Source: Leptodontidium sp. MPI-SDFR-AT-0119 (Eukaryota > Ascomycota > Leotiomycetes > Helotiales > Leptodontidiaceae). Taken from it: a stretch of 64,000 bases of DNA. The notes under the pieces were generated by a model. The model was given only the letters and a program-made list of their open reading frames with translations, made no database searches and was not told the origin of the DNA. Each line of letters opens with the position of its first letter. Within the stretch, counting starts at the first letter, position 1. A program made the translations under genes and the position numbers. The stretch spans positions 310,001 through 374,000 of the forward strand of contig JAHLEZ010000018.1 of assembly GCA_020726505.1 (NCBI GenBank), given 5' to 3'. Shown here piece after piece: positions 20,671-32,498 of this stretch.

Positions 20671-22060
20671 ATGTTCGTAATTCCCTCGAGCTTTCGTATC
20701 CTTGGCGTTCTTGGTACCCTCGTCTGGCCCCAAAGTTTGTCATACAAGAACCTCACTTCAGTGTTGGGGAATTATCCAGACCTTAGCAACATCTCCTCAT
20801 GGGTATACTCATACTCCGCCATCTCGTCGCAAATTTCAAATGGCGGAAACTTCACTCTACTTGCCCCAACAAATGAAGCTATCACGAGATGGCTGGCTTC
20901 GTCTCCTTCACAAGATCTGATTGAAGCGACCTTTGCCTATCATATTCTAAAAGGTGTCCATCCTTCAGCCTCGTTTGGGTATGCTCCACAGTTTCTACCA
21001 ACTATGTTGGCCGATACGGCATATGCGAATGTCACCGGAGGACAAGTCGTTCAGGGCTTCAGCACTTCGAATGGATTGTCCTTTCAATCTGCCAACAAGA
21101 CCACGAGCCAAGTCACTTTTGGGGCAAGTTCACATTCTCCTTATTAAAACAATCCCTTCTGATATGCGCGAAGGATATCGTTGCTACTGGAGGAGTTATA
21201 CACGTCATCGACAGTGTCCTTCAAATTCCTACGGACGCATTGACAGCGATTACAGATGCGAAGTTAAACTACACTATTGGTATAATAAGTCAGTGGCAAT
21301 TCATAGGAGGCAATACAGGCCCCAATACCACGAATCTGGCCACGTTAGCAGACATGACCATCTTTGTTCCAAATTCCGCTCAAGCTCTCGCGATGGCCTC
21401 CAATATGACAGGACTTAGTCAAAGAGCTCGCAATATGGTTGGTGCGTACCATTTAGTTATGGGAAATGCCGTCTATTCAGTCGACCTTGTCAACGGAACA
21501 AGCCTGAATAGTAGGCTTGGGCTTCCGCTGGTGATCACTGTCGGGGTGGACAAGCAGATATACGTTAATAGGGCAAAGATCCTCACCTCCGATTACTTGA
21601 TATATAATGGAGTTTTTCATACGATCGATAGGCAAGAATTTCTCGCATTTTCTGATATGACACCCTACATTTTATAGACTTTTCTAACTTTCTTGATAGT
21701 CTGCTTGACCCGGATGATATCACCCCCCCAGATTTCTCATCTAACGCCACTACAACACCATCTACAATTCCTTCTCCGACAACAAGACCACGACCCATTT
21801 CCAAAGAACTGTCATCAGGCGCCTGGGCGGGCATCGGAGTAGGCGCAGCAATGGGAGTCCTGCTGGCCATACTCGCACTATATATGGCGGTAAGGAATCA
21901 TCGTCGACGAAAGAAGACAAAAATTGCAGCGGCACAAGAATCGGAGAGACAAACCGTGGGAAGACATGAGCTTAACAGTAGTGTGCTCTATGATGTATCG
22001 CAGTTAGAGGCGATAGAGCGCCCTGCGGAGCTACCAGCGAGATCAGACCCGACCTCCTGA
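20671..22060 (+). CDS. Two-domain fasciclin (FAS1) membrane-anchored surface protein with two GC-AG introns
   Basis: Likely a cell-surface adhesion-type protein. Exons 20671-21123, 21174-21631 and 21700-22060 join in frame (423 residues). Both introns use GC instead of GT donors (GCAAGT at 21124; GCAAGA at 21632) and end in AG; the second has a TCTAAC branch point. The N-terminal hydrophobic stretch (FRILGVLGTLVWPQS) is a signal peptide. FAS1 domain one spans about 25-165 (FTLLAPTNEAITRWL, TGGVIHVIDSVLQIP) and domain two about 170-308 (MTIFVPNSAQALAMA, LIYNGVFHTIDS). A Thr/Pro-rich linker precedes one transmembrane helix at about 345-367 and a basic cytoplasmic tail (RNHRRRKK). The frame is intact right beside the RIP-degraded block. 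Confidence 0.88.
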
Positions 22061-22962
22061 TTTCTTTAACTCAAATAAGCACGTCCTTTTAGTAATACTT
22101 AAGTGACTTTAATTTAGTTTAAGAGGGCGTCCCTTAAATGGAGTAGCTATCTTAGGCATTATGATAAGTCCCACATGGCCGTTGTTGTGCTTGCCTATGT
22201 GCCTTTGTAATACTTCTTGTCTTCTAACAAATATCAAAATAATAACTGTCCTTATTCCCAGCGGATTTACATGAGGCCGCTATATAAAATTAAGTGAAGT
22301 ACGGACGTTTTGTCTCTACTTTACAAGAGATTACAACAAGCAAATTCTGACAATTACTAGTTGTACTAAAAATGAGGTTATTATTATAATTTATTAAAAA
22401 TATTTATTATTAAAGATTCCTGGAAATAATAGATGCTTTGACTTTAAGCAACTTAAACTCTTTGTGCGTATCGATACAACTTATAATGTTATATAAATCA
22501 TATTGCATGACTACTTTTGAACTTCCCGAACCCCTTTTATTAAATAAATACGTTTGTATCGTAGTCCTTATGATTGATCTGCAGGCACCCTCCTTATATA
22601 ACGTAAGAAAGGTCTTTTACTATAGCTCCCGATATTAAGCTTTTGATACGTATAAAACGGTTTTATTTGATTTTTAAACTCTTATAAGTCGGAAATCGTT
22701 ATCAGATTTGTGGTTATTATAAATTGCAAATTTATACAAGGGTATTATGTATATCCGTTTCTCCATTTCTTTTGTTATATTTCGCTTAATGCATCTTTTG
22801 TTACGGTTGTGGCCGCGCTGGCCTTACGTCACGTGTTCAGGGGCTAGTGTTTCAGCTTTGAGGATATAGGGGTCAGCTCTTGTCAGCTACAACTGTCCTT
22901 CTTCTGTATCTATTGTTCTAAGTACGAAGTGTATTGTCTTGAATCTGTCTGTCCAGAGTGCA
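22061..22962. other. Transition into the AT-rich block
   Basis: AT content rises from about 22100. No gene-like frame; short AT-rich open stretches (for example 22438-22638) have no protein character. Confidence 0.5.
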
Positions 22963-23215
22963 ATCGTCACATCTTTTGTAACGACGCAATACCTCTAGCG
23001 GTCGAGTATGAGAGCAAGAGTATAGCAAGAGTAATATTAAAAGTCTAATACGAAGGAAACAAAGAAGATACAGAACTCGAGGAGTTTGAGGAATGCCCTC
23101 CTTATATGTATACGAATCACCCCCGAAACCCCATCGAAGGTGATCCTAGTCAAACCTAACCTAAACCCCTGAGTCTCCTTGGCACTGCAACATGTGAGGC
23201 GATCGTCACACCTTT
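22963..23215. repeat. GC-normal island bounded by 14-bp direct repeats, possible LTR relic
   Basis: ATCGTCACAYCTTT occurs at 22963-22976 and 23202-23215. The DNA between them (starting TGTAACGACGC) is not RIP-like although it lies in AT-rich surroundings. It could be a solo LTR or another short insertion younger than its surroundings. The 14-bp flanking repeat is longer than an ordinary LTR target duplication, so the type is uncertain. Confidence 0.4.
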
Positions 23216-23599
23216 CCTTAATTCCCTATTTATCGATTCCTTGTATTAGCCAGTCCAGATCTGAACCTCTTCGTATAATTTAGAAGTTAATTTCTCTTAA
23301 GCTAGTAGACTAGTTAATAGCTTTAAGTAACGTATAAAAAGGCACCGCTTTAAAAGTGCTTAAAGTATGCTTAATTACTAACTTCTATAAGTTGTTAGCT
23401 TTAAGTTATAATATAGAAATATATAAATAAATAGGTCCTTAAAAGCATAAGATACCGGAATATGCGTTCAAACTTATTTAATATAATATAAACTAAGGAT
23501 TCGTGACTCGTAATAAGCACCAATATATGTCTCTCTATTCTATACCACCTCCTCACACTACTATCCGCCTTCTAGCTTATAGTATGATTTAAGGAAGCC

Positions 23600-23745
23600 T
23601 AGCGTAAAAAATGATTTGATTTGATTAATGGCTATTAATCATATTCAAATCAAGTAAAATCTTGATTAATCAAAATCAAATCAAATCGAATCAAATTAAT
23701 CAAGTATTAATTGATTAATTTGATTAATATAAGAGCCGCATCCTA
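23600..23745. repeat. Candidate left terminus of the hAT element
   Basis: The segment is built of TTGATTAAT/ATCAAAT repeats. It shares a 35-40 bp stretch (ATTAATCAAAATCAAAT...TATTAATTGATT) with 41447-41503 near the right end of the hAT element, in the same orientation, and TAGCGTAAAAAATGATTTG at its left edge loosely resembles the inverted right end CAGCGTGTGCAAAATTAATC. This fits hAT-type ends with subterminal repeats; no convincing 8-bp duplication was found. Confidence 0.4.
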
Positions 23746-24310
23746 ATTAGGACCATATTATAAAACTAAGCTTGAAAAGGATTAGTGTATACTAATAATA
23801 GAATCAGTTAAAGTCTAAGAGTCTCGGTTAATCTAGAGAGCCTCGCTTAACCTATATAGTGTAAGAAACATACTTTATTTAATTTATAACACTTAGTTAG
23901 TAATAAATATTAGATTAATAAGCTTTATAAATAACTTAGTAATAGTATAGTTTATTTTAAGATTAAAAATTAAAAGATTTTATTAATAGAAAGTTTATTT
24001 ATAAACAAGTGTTTTATATTTGTTAGCAAATTCCAAATATTAATCTAAAGAATTCGATAGATTTCTACTTATTATAAATCAACTATGCTTAATTTTAAAT
24101 CAATATTATAATAACTTATAATAGTTATTTTTACTAATTATGATTTATAATAAATAGAATTAACTAGAAAGTAATATTCTTTATATAAACAAAGGTTCTC
24201 TTGTTCAAAAGTCGATTTTATTTTTATTAGAAATCAACTACTCTTATAATTAATACTAATATTATAACTACTACGACTATTACTATTTATAGTATTACTA
24301 CTTTTATAAA

Positions 24311-24499
24311 ATGTCTCAAAGAAACTTTATTAAGCTTAATTTAGAGTAAAATCAACCGAAATTCGAATTAGAGTTTTTAAAAGAATCTCCTCTTATATTT
24401 AGAGAAAAATTATTCTCGAAGACTTTAGACCCCTCTAAAGAAAATCCTGAAGATCTGAAGAATTTCTGATCAGTTACTATTAAGGGTTTATTTATAGGC
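24311..24499 (+). pseudogene. Candidate N-terminal fragment of the hAT transposase
   Basis: From ATG at 24311 the frame reads MSQRNFIKLNLE, then after a stop QPKFELEFLKESPLIFREKL and LFSKTLDPSKENPEDLKNF before breaking off at the start of an LTR-like sequence at 24500. It is in the same orientation as the hAT coding segments at 31.3 kb. Excluding the insertions between them gives an element of normal hAT size (about 3.5 kb). No zinc-finger motif could be made out, so this is inference from position. Confidence 0.35.
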
Positions 24500-24810
24500 T
24501 GTTGGTAAGTAATGTGGGAGGGATAAAGCCCAATAAACCACACAACAAGAGAGGTAATATGTAGTGAGGTACGGGAGGTGAGGTACGGGAGAGATTCTAG
24601 GTGTAGGAAATCGCGGATCGATCAAACCTAGAGATAATACATATTTAAAGAGCATGAAAAGTCGACGGAGGGGAGGAGAAAAATGTGTATTAGATAATAT
24701 CTATGAAAAGTTCTTCGTTGTTGGGTTGTTTTCAAGTGTTAAGCCCTTTTATGTGGAAAGAGCTTATCCGGTCAGGTGACAAAGAAGCTACCGAGAGCCT
24801 TCCCCACCAC
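24500..24810 (+). repeat. LTR-like sequence, little RIP-mutated
   Basis: It begins TGTTGGTAAGTAATG and ends about CCCCACCACA, with GC content well above its surroundings. TGTTGG...CA ends are usual for fungal Ty1/copia LTRs. I found no second copy in the window and no matching 5-bp flanks, so it may be a truncated or solo LTR rather than the 5' LTR of the copia element that follows. Confidence 0.45.
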
Positions 24811-24857
24811 AGTAATTCTATTTTTATTAATTAATTAATAATTAATTAATTAATAAC

Positions 24858-25135
24858 TAACTGTCGTGCAGGCTCTGGTAGGCCAGCTAAGCGAGCCCTA
24901 TTAAAGGCGACCTGGCCAAAGCGCGACCGACAGATATTCAGTAGGGAGCTAAAAAAGCTTTACGTAGAGTAGACTAATATAACTATTAATTACAAGACTG
25001 TGTATACCTTAATAATACGTTAAATTCGCCTCTGTGGAGCCTCTAGGCATGCTATTGCACGACAGTTATGAGCCCTGTAAGCTACTAAAGCTTCCTAATC
25101 GCATGTACATGCCGACGTGGCTCCACAGAGGTATA
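24858..25135. mobile_element. Nested inverted repeats, possible small MITEs
   Basis: Two overlapping inverted-repeat pairs are visible. AACTGTCGTGCA at about 24863 pairs with TGCACGACAGTT at about 25057. CCTCTGTGGAGCC at about 25031 pairs with GGCTCCACAGAGG at about 25119, followed inward by GGCATG/CATGCC. Each pair could bound a short non-autonomous element. Confidence 0.45.
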
Positions 25136-25869
25136 TAGAGACTTTTACACCGCTGTTTTTGGAACCTATCGTAACCCTCTTAAACTCGACGACAACTCTT
25201 AATCTACTAAACCTCTTTGAAGTTATTATATTAGTATACCTCAAACAGACAATGTCACTTTTAAGGCTACTTATAGATTATAATTTAAAGGCGCGGAAGG
25301 ATTAGGCGACATAGTACTTACGCTTGAATTTCTATACTGGCTTTATAGGCGCACTAAATATAATAAACCCCAGCGCCCTTGTAATAGGCTATATTCTAAA
25401 CCTCTGACTAAAGGCTCTAGCGCTCGAAAGCACCGCGAAAGAGGTTATAAAGACTTAATTAAGCTAGTATTACGCTAATATTATAACTTGAAAAGTAGTA
25501 AACTTATAACTGTCTTTAACGCCTAAGTCGACTGACAATACGTAGGCTACATTAACCTTAAAGTCATTAACGGATACTTAAATAAAAGGGACAAGTCTAA
25601 AAGAAGTTAGTCCACCTCTTTACTCGACAATTATAGAAATATAGTAAATTTATATAGTATAAGTTAAGGAGTACTAGTATATACTTACTAAATAGACGAG
25701 CTAAAACAATAAATATATAACTTTATATAATTAGCTCTTTAAAACAGTAAATAATTCGCTTTTAGACTCTACAATTAGGGAACTAAAGGGTAAGAGCGAA
25801 CTAAGTATATAAAAGCTAGTTAGTATACTTTAGCGCGATATAATACTATTAGAATCGTTAGTCCTTATT

Positions 25870-28800
25870 ATAGTAGTCACGGAATACGAGAAGGTTTTAA
25901 GGGAGGCACATAAGGGAAAAGTCAACGTTAATTAGTAAATAAAGGACTTCTTAAAGGCTTATAAGAATACTAAAGCGTACGATATACCTAAAGTTAAGGG
26001 TATTGTGGCTTTAAAGAAGTAAAAGCCACGGATAAGACTTTTAGGAGCTACTTAGCTTATATTAAGGGGATCGATCTTAATTTAGACTAAAACCAGACTA
26101 TATTTAGATATTATTTAGGAAACTACTAAGATGTAGATTTAGACACTTTAATAGATATTAACGATTCTTTAGAGAGTTCTAATAATAATAATAGTGATAG
26201 TACTATAAACTTCACAACTATATTTATAGTAAGTAAGGCACAGTATAATATACGAGAAGTTATAAAGTAACTTAAGGAGAGGAAGGCTACTTATATCCTA
26301 GAAAGTAAGATTAAGAGACCCGCTCCGAGCGAGGCCTATATAATGTAATAAATAGACAGATTCTTTTAGGGTCTATTAATTAATATAAGGGTATTTAATA
26401 AAAACACAGGAGGAATTAACTAATTACGAGTATTATAGCGAATTTAAGATATTAAGTTTGACACTAATTAGGCAAGCTAAAGCCGAATCACATTTAGTGC
26501 CGGTTCGCGACTATTCTTAAGAGTTACTATAGTTAATACTCTAACTAAAGAAATAGACTTCTAAATCATAGACGTAAATATCTTATTTCTAGTTTGCCTA
26601 TAATAGTTAAATACGCTTAACGCGTAATACAATAACTTACGTAATGTCTTAATTTAGAGTAATAAGAAGCACTTAATTGTGCGGAAGTATAGGCATTTAT
26701 AGCTCCTTTTAGATTAATATTATTAATTACTAGACACTTCTATGAGAACAATAAATATATATGATCTCACTAAGTTAGAAATACATCGGCTTTATAGGCG
26801 TTTCAGGCACCCTTTAGTAAGGCGCCTATAACACTTATTAGACTAAGCTAATTATAAGTCTAATTCGGAAGTTATATTAAGGGTTAAGGAAATATGTGAG
26901 TACTACTAGAAACACGTAAATACTCTATATAAGTTCTACTTTAAGTTATAAGATAACGTCGACTTTAATTATATAGTTTATATTAATATTATAATATTTA
27001 AAGAATAATATACCCTCTATATAGTAAATAAGACAACAGGTTTTAGTACGGCGAAACTACTCCGAAAGGCCCCCAGTTCAGTTACGACTCAGGCTGCCTT
27101 TAACGTATTTAAGTTAATATAAATTGACATATACCTTAGACCTCTAGATTTCGTCGTGTACGACTATAGTATTAATTTTAATTCTAAAGAGTTTCGGAGT
27201 ATACTTAGATCTATAAGTAGTACTCTTAAGTTAGTACTTATTAAGGCATATTATTTAATTAATAAAGTTAAGTAATACTATTACTTACTACGCCGTGCTT
27301 ATAAAATCGTTATAGAAGAGCACTTTAAGTTAAGTAACAAAGACTGATTATAAATAGTAGTAAAAGTAGTAAACGATATAATTAGACTTAATAAGCTTAT
27401 CTTTATATTACTTGTTTTCGGCGTATACCTTAGAATAATAGAGTTAGACCCCCTAAATCCGTTAGTTAAGTAACGTACGGCTATAATTAAGAAAGCTATA
27501 AAGGAAGTATAAAAAATCTATATTACACGTAAAGTCTACGATATATTAACTACACGAAACAGCCCTAGAACTACTTATATTCACGATCTTTACGTTAATA
27601 ATTAAGTTTTAGTGTACTAAGAGAGTAAAGGATAGATAAGACCTTATTATTTCTTAGGCATTAAGGGAGAATTATATAAGATTAATATAAGAAATAAGAG
27701 AATACGTACGTTTTAATTGATTATAATTCGTCCTTTTAAGATAAACACTTTTAATATTAAACGACAAAAAGAAAACTTACTAGAGGATATTTATAAGTAA
27801 TATTTAAGATCCCTAGTTAAAAAAACTACTAAAATAGCACTGAATTTACCTTAAATCGCTATTTAAATTCTATTTACAAAACACTTCTTAGATTTATTAA
27901 CTATTAATAATAATTATAATACTAAAGTATTTTTAATTAAAAAGGAGACGAGGGACTAGGAGTTATTTATTAAACTTCGAGCTGAAGGGAAGATTATAAC
28001 GCTTAGGCTATTATTTTAGTAATCTCGAAGGACGAAATATAAAGTACTTATTAAAAGGGGTGTTTTTGTGCCTATTTATAAAGACGACCCTAAAGTGAGA
28101 GGCTACTTTAAGTCAAGAATAATAGACGAAGTCAAAGGCAAAGAGACGTTAACTTTATATAAGAAGTCAAGACTAGTAATTTAATACTTTAATAATAAAG
28201 GGAAGAGAGAGATTTTGACTAGTCTCTAATAATCTAACGATTTAATTAGTAATTGTTTATATTTTTAGCCTTTATTATTAAGTACTTAAATCGCCTCTAA
28301 AACTAGTCCGAATCTTATCTAGCTATTAGGGACATTACTTAAGCTTACGTTTAAGTAAAGATAAGGCTTCTCCGAGACATCTTTATATAGTCACTAGAAG
28401 AGATCGTAAGAGATTTCCCTCTTAATATAATATTTATAATAGTACTACTATTATATAATATACTTAAGTCCAGAAACTATTAATTTAATATATACTATAA
28501 ATATTACGTGGAGAACTTATAAATAAAGACCTTAATATACGACTTATACTTATTAATTAGTACTAAAGAAAGTTATGACTTTAGTGTCGTAAGAATATAA
28601 ATAGACGACACGTTAATTCTAGGAAATAAGGACTTCTTAGTAAGAGAGTAGAATAAGATTACTAAGGCCGGTTTTCTAATAAAGCCGATATAAGTATTAC
28701 TCCTTACTAAACTATTACGTTTAATAAATATATTATCTTTATAAACAGGGACAGCCTTTATATATCTTAAAAGGGTTAAGGAGTAAGGCTAAAGCTAGTT

Positions 28801-29547
28801 AACGTAGGAAAAGGGGACTATAAGAAGGCTTATAGGGAATAGCGAGCTCGTGTAGCCTATCTTATTACTATATATTAACTAGAAGTGACATTTAATCTCT
28901 TAGTCGTAGCGTAATACTAAGATCCGACAGAAGACGACGTCAAGGATTTAAACTTACGCCTTAAATAGTAAATAAATAACTTAAAGAGAGGACTTTAATA
29001 CGTACTAGTTGACTTATAGTTTACGAAGGTCTACGTTTTTATAAATAATTCTTTTATTAATAATAAAGACTTAAGTTTATAAATAGGTTTCGTATTAATA
29101 ATTAGTGCCGAAATAGTAAGGGATACGTAATTTACCTTGACCGGTAATATCGTATATACTAGCTTAATAAAATACAAGAAAGTAACTCGTGTAGTACTCA
29201 CATTAGAGTTATATATTATAGTAACTAGTATTAATATATTAATCTCCCTTAGTACTATTATTAATATAATAACTGACAAGCTTAATATTCCATGTCTTCT
29301 TATTATTATTTGTATAAATTCTTTGTCCCTTTATAAGTGTATTATCAAGCTTAGTATAACGAAAGAGAAGCGCCTAATAATTAATATTATAACTATTCGT
29401 CAATTATACGAGCGTAGAGAGCTAACGGAGGTTCGATGGATTAATAGCGCTAATAATCCTACTGACGCTATAATAAAGAGCGCTCTGAATAAGGCTCTTC
29501 GGGACTTTATTAATACTAATATCCTTATTGTCAAAATAAAGGGTTAA
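25870..29547 (+). mobile_element. Ty1/copia-type retrotransposon, RIP-degraded pol region
   Basis: Plus-strand translation gives copia Pol segments in the right order, broken by many TAA/TAG codons. Integrase at about 26900-27400 (NKTTGFSTAKLLRKAPSS, DIYLRPLDFVVYDYSINF, LLRRAYKIVIEEHFKLSN); reverse transcriptase from about 28060 (GVFVPIYKDDPKVRG, FKSRIIDEVKGKETLTLYKK, then IDDTLILGNKDFL at the active site); RNase H region at 29137-29547 (RLIINIITIRQLYERRELTE, RWINSANNPTDAI). Order integrase before RT identifies Ty1/copia, and the wording matches filamentous-ascomycete copia elements. Gag and the LTRs are not clear; coding remnants may start as early as 25140. The 3' LTR appears lost. Confidence 0.8.
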
Positions 29548-29749
29548 GTTCAACGGTCAACTGGAGTCGATTTAGACTAGTAACAGAGGGGTTTCTTATA
29601 CTCGTTAATTTTTTTGTTTATATATTTCCTTATAACTTTTATTTATTAATTTATTACTTGCGATTATTTTTATATTTAATTAATTTACGAAGTTAGAAAT
29701 ATACTCGATTTAGTTCTAAACACTCTCTAATTTAAAGTACTAACGGGCG

Positions 29750-31047
29750 GCCTTACGACGACACTTTAATAGGGATAAACTACTAGTTTCACTATAGGGG
29801 GCTACTCCTATATAGTAGTATAAAGAAAGTGTCGCCACAAAGAACTTACTACGAAGCTAATCTAAAACAAGGCCGAATACTTTATAAATATATATTTATA
29901 AGAGCCTCCTCCTCCGTGTTATTACGGCGACTTCGGCGGGAGCGCTTAATAAGAGGGGCATCCTCACTACCGTCCTCCTCCTTACTACGCTTAGTAGTAG
30001 GGGCGGAGACGGTAATAAAGAGCTAATCTAAGATTAATACTATTTCTTATATTATAGTGTTATTAATACTTAAGGCTTTAATATTAAAAAGGAATAAGGG
30101 GGTTAACTTATTACTTACGAGCTAACTAAGCTAACGATTTCCCGGCGTAGGCCACGAGTCTCCTCTAGTAACACCAATGACACCTCCTTAGTATTCTTTA
30201 ATATACTAGTGGCGGCGATTAATAGTGCCGAATTAATTAATTTAACAGTAATATTAATAGCTTCTTTATCTTTTGCCTCGAGGGCAGTAGTTAACTAGAC
30301 GTACTCCTCGGCTATAAAGTAAAGGATCTATTATATATTAGTACTTATATATTCGGAGGGGTTCTGATAGTGATTTAGATATAATTTAGAGGGAAAAGAA
30401 AATAAGAATACTTACTAGGTTATAGCGGGACTTTTTTTCTACGTAATATACGCACTTCTTACTCTTAGGATTATTAAAGACATAGTCGTAAGATAAGGTC
30501 TTTACGAGGAGGCGGACGTACTAAATATAATATTTTTAATAAGCGACGTCGAGGGCTCCTATAGGAATTAATGTAAGTACTATTTTTAGTTAATATATTA
30601 TTTCCTTACTGAATTATCTCTAAAGAGTATACTTACTTTTAAATTGTTTATTTAATTTAATATAGTCTTCTTAAAAATATTAGTTTTTGAGCTATATTAA
30701 ACGAATTTAGGAGATCGGAAAGTAGTATACGTACAGTAGTTATATATGTGTTTACTAAGGAGGTTCTAAACTTTTAAGGGGAAGCGACATATATATATCT
30801 ATTACGTTATATAATACTAAGGGTTCCTATTATTAATAGTTCTCGCTTAGCCTTACTATGGCACCTCACTATATTCGGACCCCTTTCGGGGCACTTTCGG
30901 GGCACTTTCGGGGCAATTTCGGGACACTATTAGATCGGGATTAGACGTTATTAAATACTTTGTCATTTATTTGTTATTTCTTATATATTACTCGTTATTC
31001 ACTTTTATATATATTAGAAATAGTTTTTCTAAAAGAAGTTTTACTTA
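29750..31047 (-). mobile_element. Minus-strand retroelement body, 5' part, degraded
   Basis: Between the end of the copia frame and the LTR at 31048-31303 the DNA reads protein-like on the minus strand, for example ALEAKDKEAINITVKLINSA and LLEETRGLRREIVSLVSS near 30110-30310, with interspersed stops. Directly downstream of a minus-oriented LTR this is where gag would lie. No diagnostic motif was found. A GGGGCACTTTC tandem repeat (three to four copies) lies at 30885-30925. Confidence 0.45.
30885..30925. repeat. Short GC-rich tandem repeat
   Basis: Three to four copies of a unit of 11-12 bp, TTTCGGGGCAC, stand out in AT-rich DNA. Confidence 0.8.
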
Positions 31048-31303
31048 TATTAGTTTATAAGTCCTTATATAAGTATACTTTGGTCTAGAAAAGGGGGTGT
31101 GAGTTAAAGTCAGGGGTTATAGCTTAGCCAGACTAGTTTCAGTGGAGATTCGGTAGTGTTTCGTAATATATAGTCTAATTCTCCTCGCACTCTCTTAAAA
31201 TACACACAGATTTTGAACCACACTTTATTACTCTATCGCTATACACGCATTTGGAATATATTCACACTTGCGGCGTAGTACATGAACCGGTACTACACTG
31301 ATA
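31048..31303 (-). repeat. LTR, inverted relative to the solo LTR at 41067-41311
   Basis: Its reverse complement aligns over its full length with 41067-41311 (shared blocks TTTCGTAATATATAGTCTA, CCTCGCACTCTCTTA, ATGAACCGGTACT). Differences are mostly transitions, including TG-to-TA at the LTR tip. The flanking five bases on the two sides (ACTTA and ATAAT) do not match, so it is probably the 5' LTR of a minus-strand element lying to its left rather than a solo LTR. Confidence 0.85.
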
Positions 31304-32196
31304 ATAATAGACGCTTTCTCTTAGTAAAGAGCTAATAAGCGTAAAGAGCCGGAAAAAGAATTGTTTAATATTAATAAATTTAAGAATTTACTTCTTAACT
31401 TTATTATATTAAATAATATCTCTTTATAAGCTATTTCTAGTATATCTTTTAAGGAATTAGCCTTTTATCTTAATAAGTAAGTTAAATCATTTCTATTATA
31501 AATAATATACTAATAAAGCAATTATAATCAAGTACCTCCTATTTATTTGGCAATTATTAAAGAGGAATTAAATTCTCTTTATTTATTAAAGTAAATTAAT
31601 TATAATTAAACAGGAATTACGAGAAGTTATTACTTTTAATAATGGTTTCTCTTTAACTTTAGACGCTTGGACCGCTATTAATTAAGACGCTTACCTTGGT
31701 ATTACTATGTAAGTTTATATTCTAATAACTTATAATATTATAACTAATTTATTATTAATCTAGTCATTTTATAAATACCGACTTCAAATTAAAAAGCTAT
31801 TTATTAGCTATGCGACCTCTTACCGAACGGCACTCTGGAGCTTATATGTTTCAAGTCTTATTAGACACAATAAAGGAATATAATATCGAAAATAATATCT
31901 CTACGTAAGTTTCTTTTTATTATAATTATTATAATTACTAATCGTTTAATAGAATTACAAGAGATAACGCGAGCTCTAATGATACTCTTATTAGTACTTT
32001 AAAACAGTATTATTTAAGAGATTCGGTTAAATTTCAAGGCGATATAGCTTGTTTAGCTCACGTGCTTAACTTAGTCGTTCAAGATATCTTAAAATCTCTT
32101 ATTAAAGACGCTTATAATAATATTAACGATAACGATATCTATTAACAAGAGAATAATCAAGAAGAGGAATATAAAGGTAAGTCTCTTATAATATAT

Positions 32197-32498
32197 TGTT
32201 ACGACTTACGATGCGCCTCGTATTCTAACCGACACGGGCTCGTAGCATCGCTGGCTATGCGACGGCGCTAAGCCTAATAGGGAAGACTAAGTGACGAGCC
32301 TACGACATATTAATATAAATAGCGTTCGATTACGCTAGGCCCTATTAAGAGAGTCCTTTATGTATTTATACTTGAGCTCCCTCTTATAAAGAGCTCTCCT
32401 TTTCTCCTTGTCTTTTCTTCTCGATTTTGAGCGTAACTTTAGACTTAAATATAAAGTTAATATTAACTCGCTATATTAACTTCTTATTAACCGTAATA
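32197..32498 (+). repeat. 5' LTR of the gypsy element
   Basis: It begins TGTTACGACTTACG and ends CCGTAATA (CCGTAACA in the 3' copy). It aligns along its whole length with 38776-39077; the two copies differ by transitions in both directions, as expected if each was RIP-mutated separately. Confidence 0.92.

Noticed and set aside
23631..23638. CTATTAAT as the left 8-bp target duplication of the hAT element, matching the right flank at 41514
   Set aside because: The match is an AT-only-like octamer in AT-rich DNA, and the sequence around it does not resemble the gene copy expected on the left side.
29829..30026. Plus-strand ORF in the minus-strand retroelement region
   Set aside because: Arg/Ser/Leu-rich, no motif, antisense to the more protein-like minus frame.
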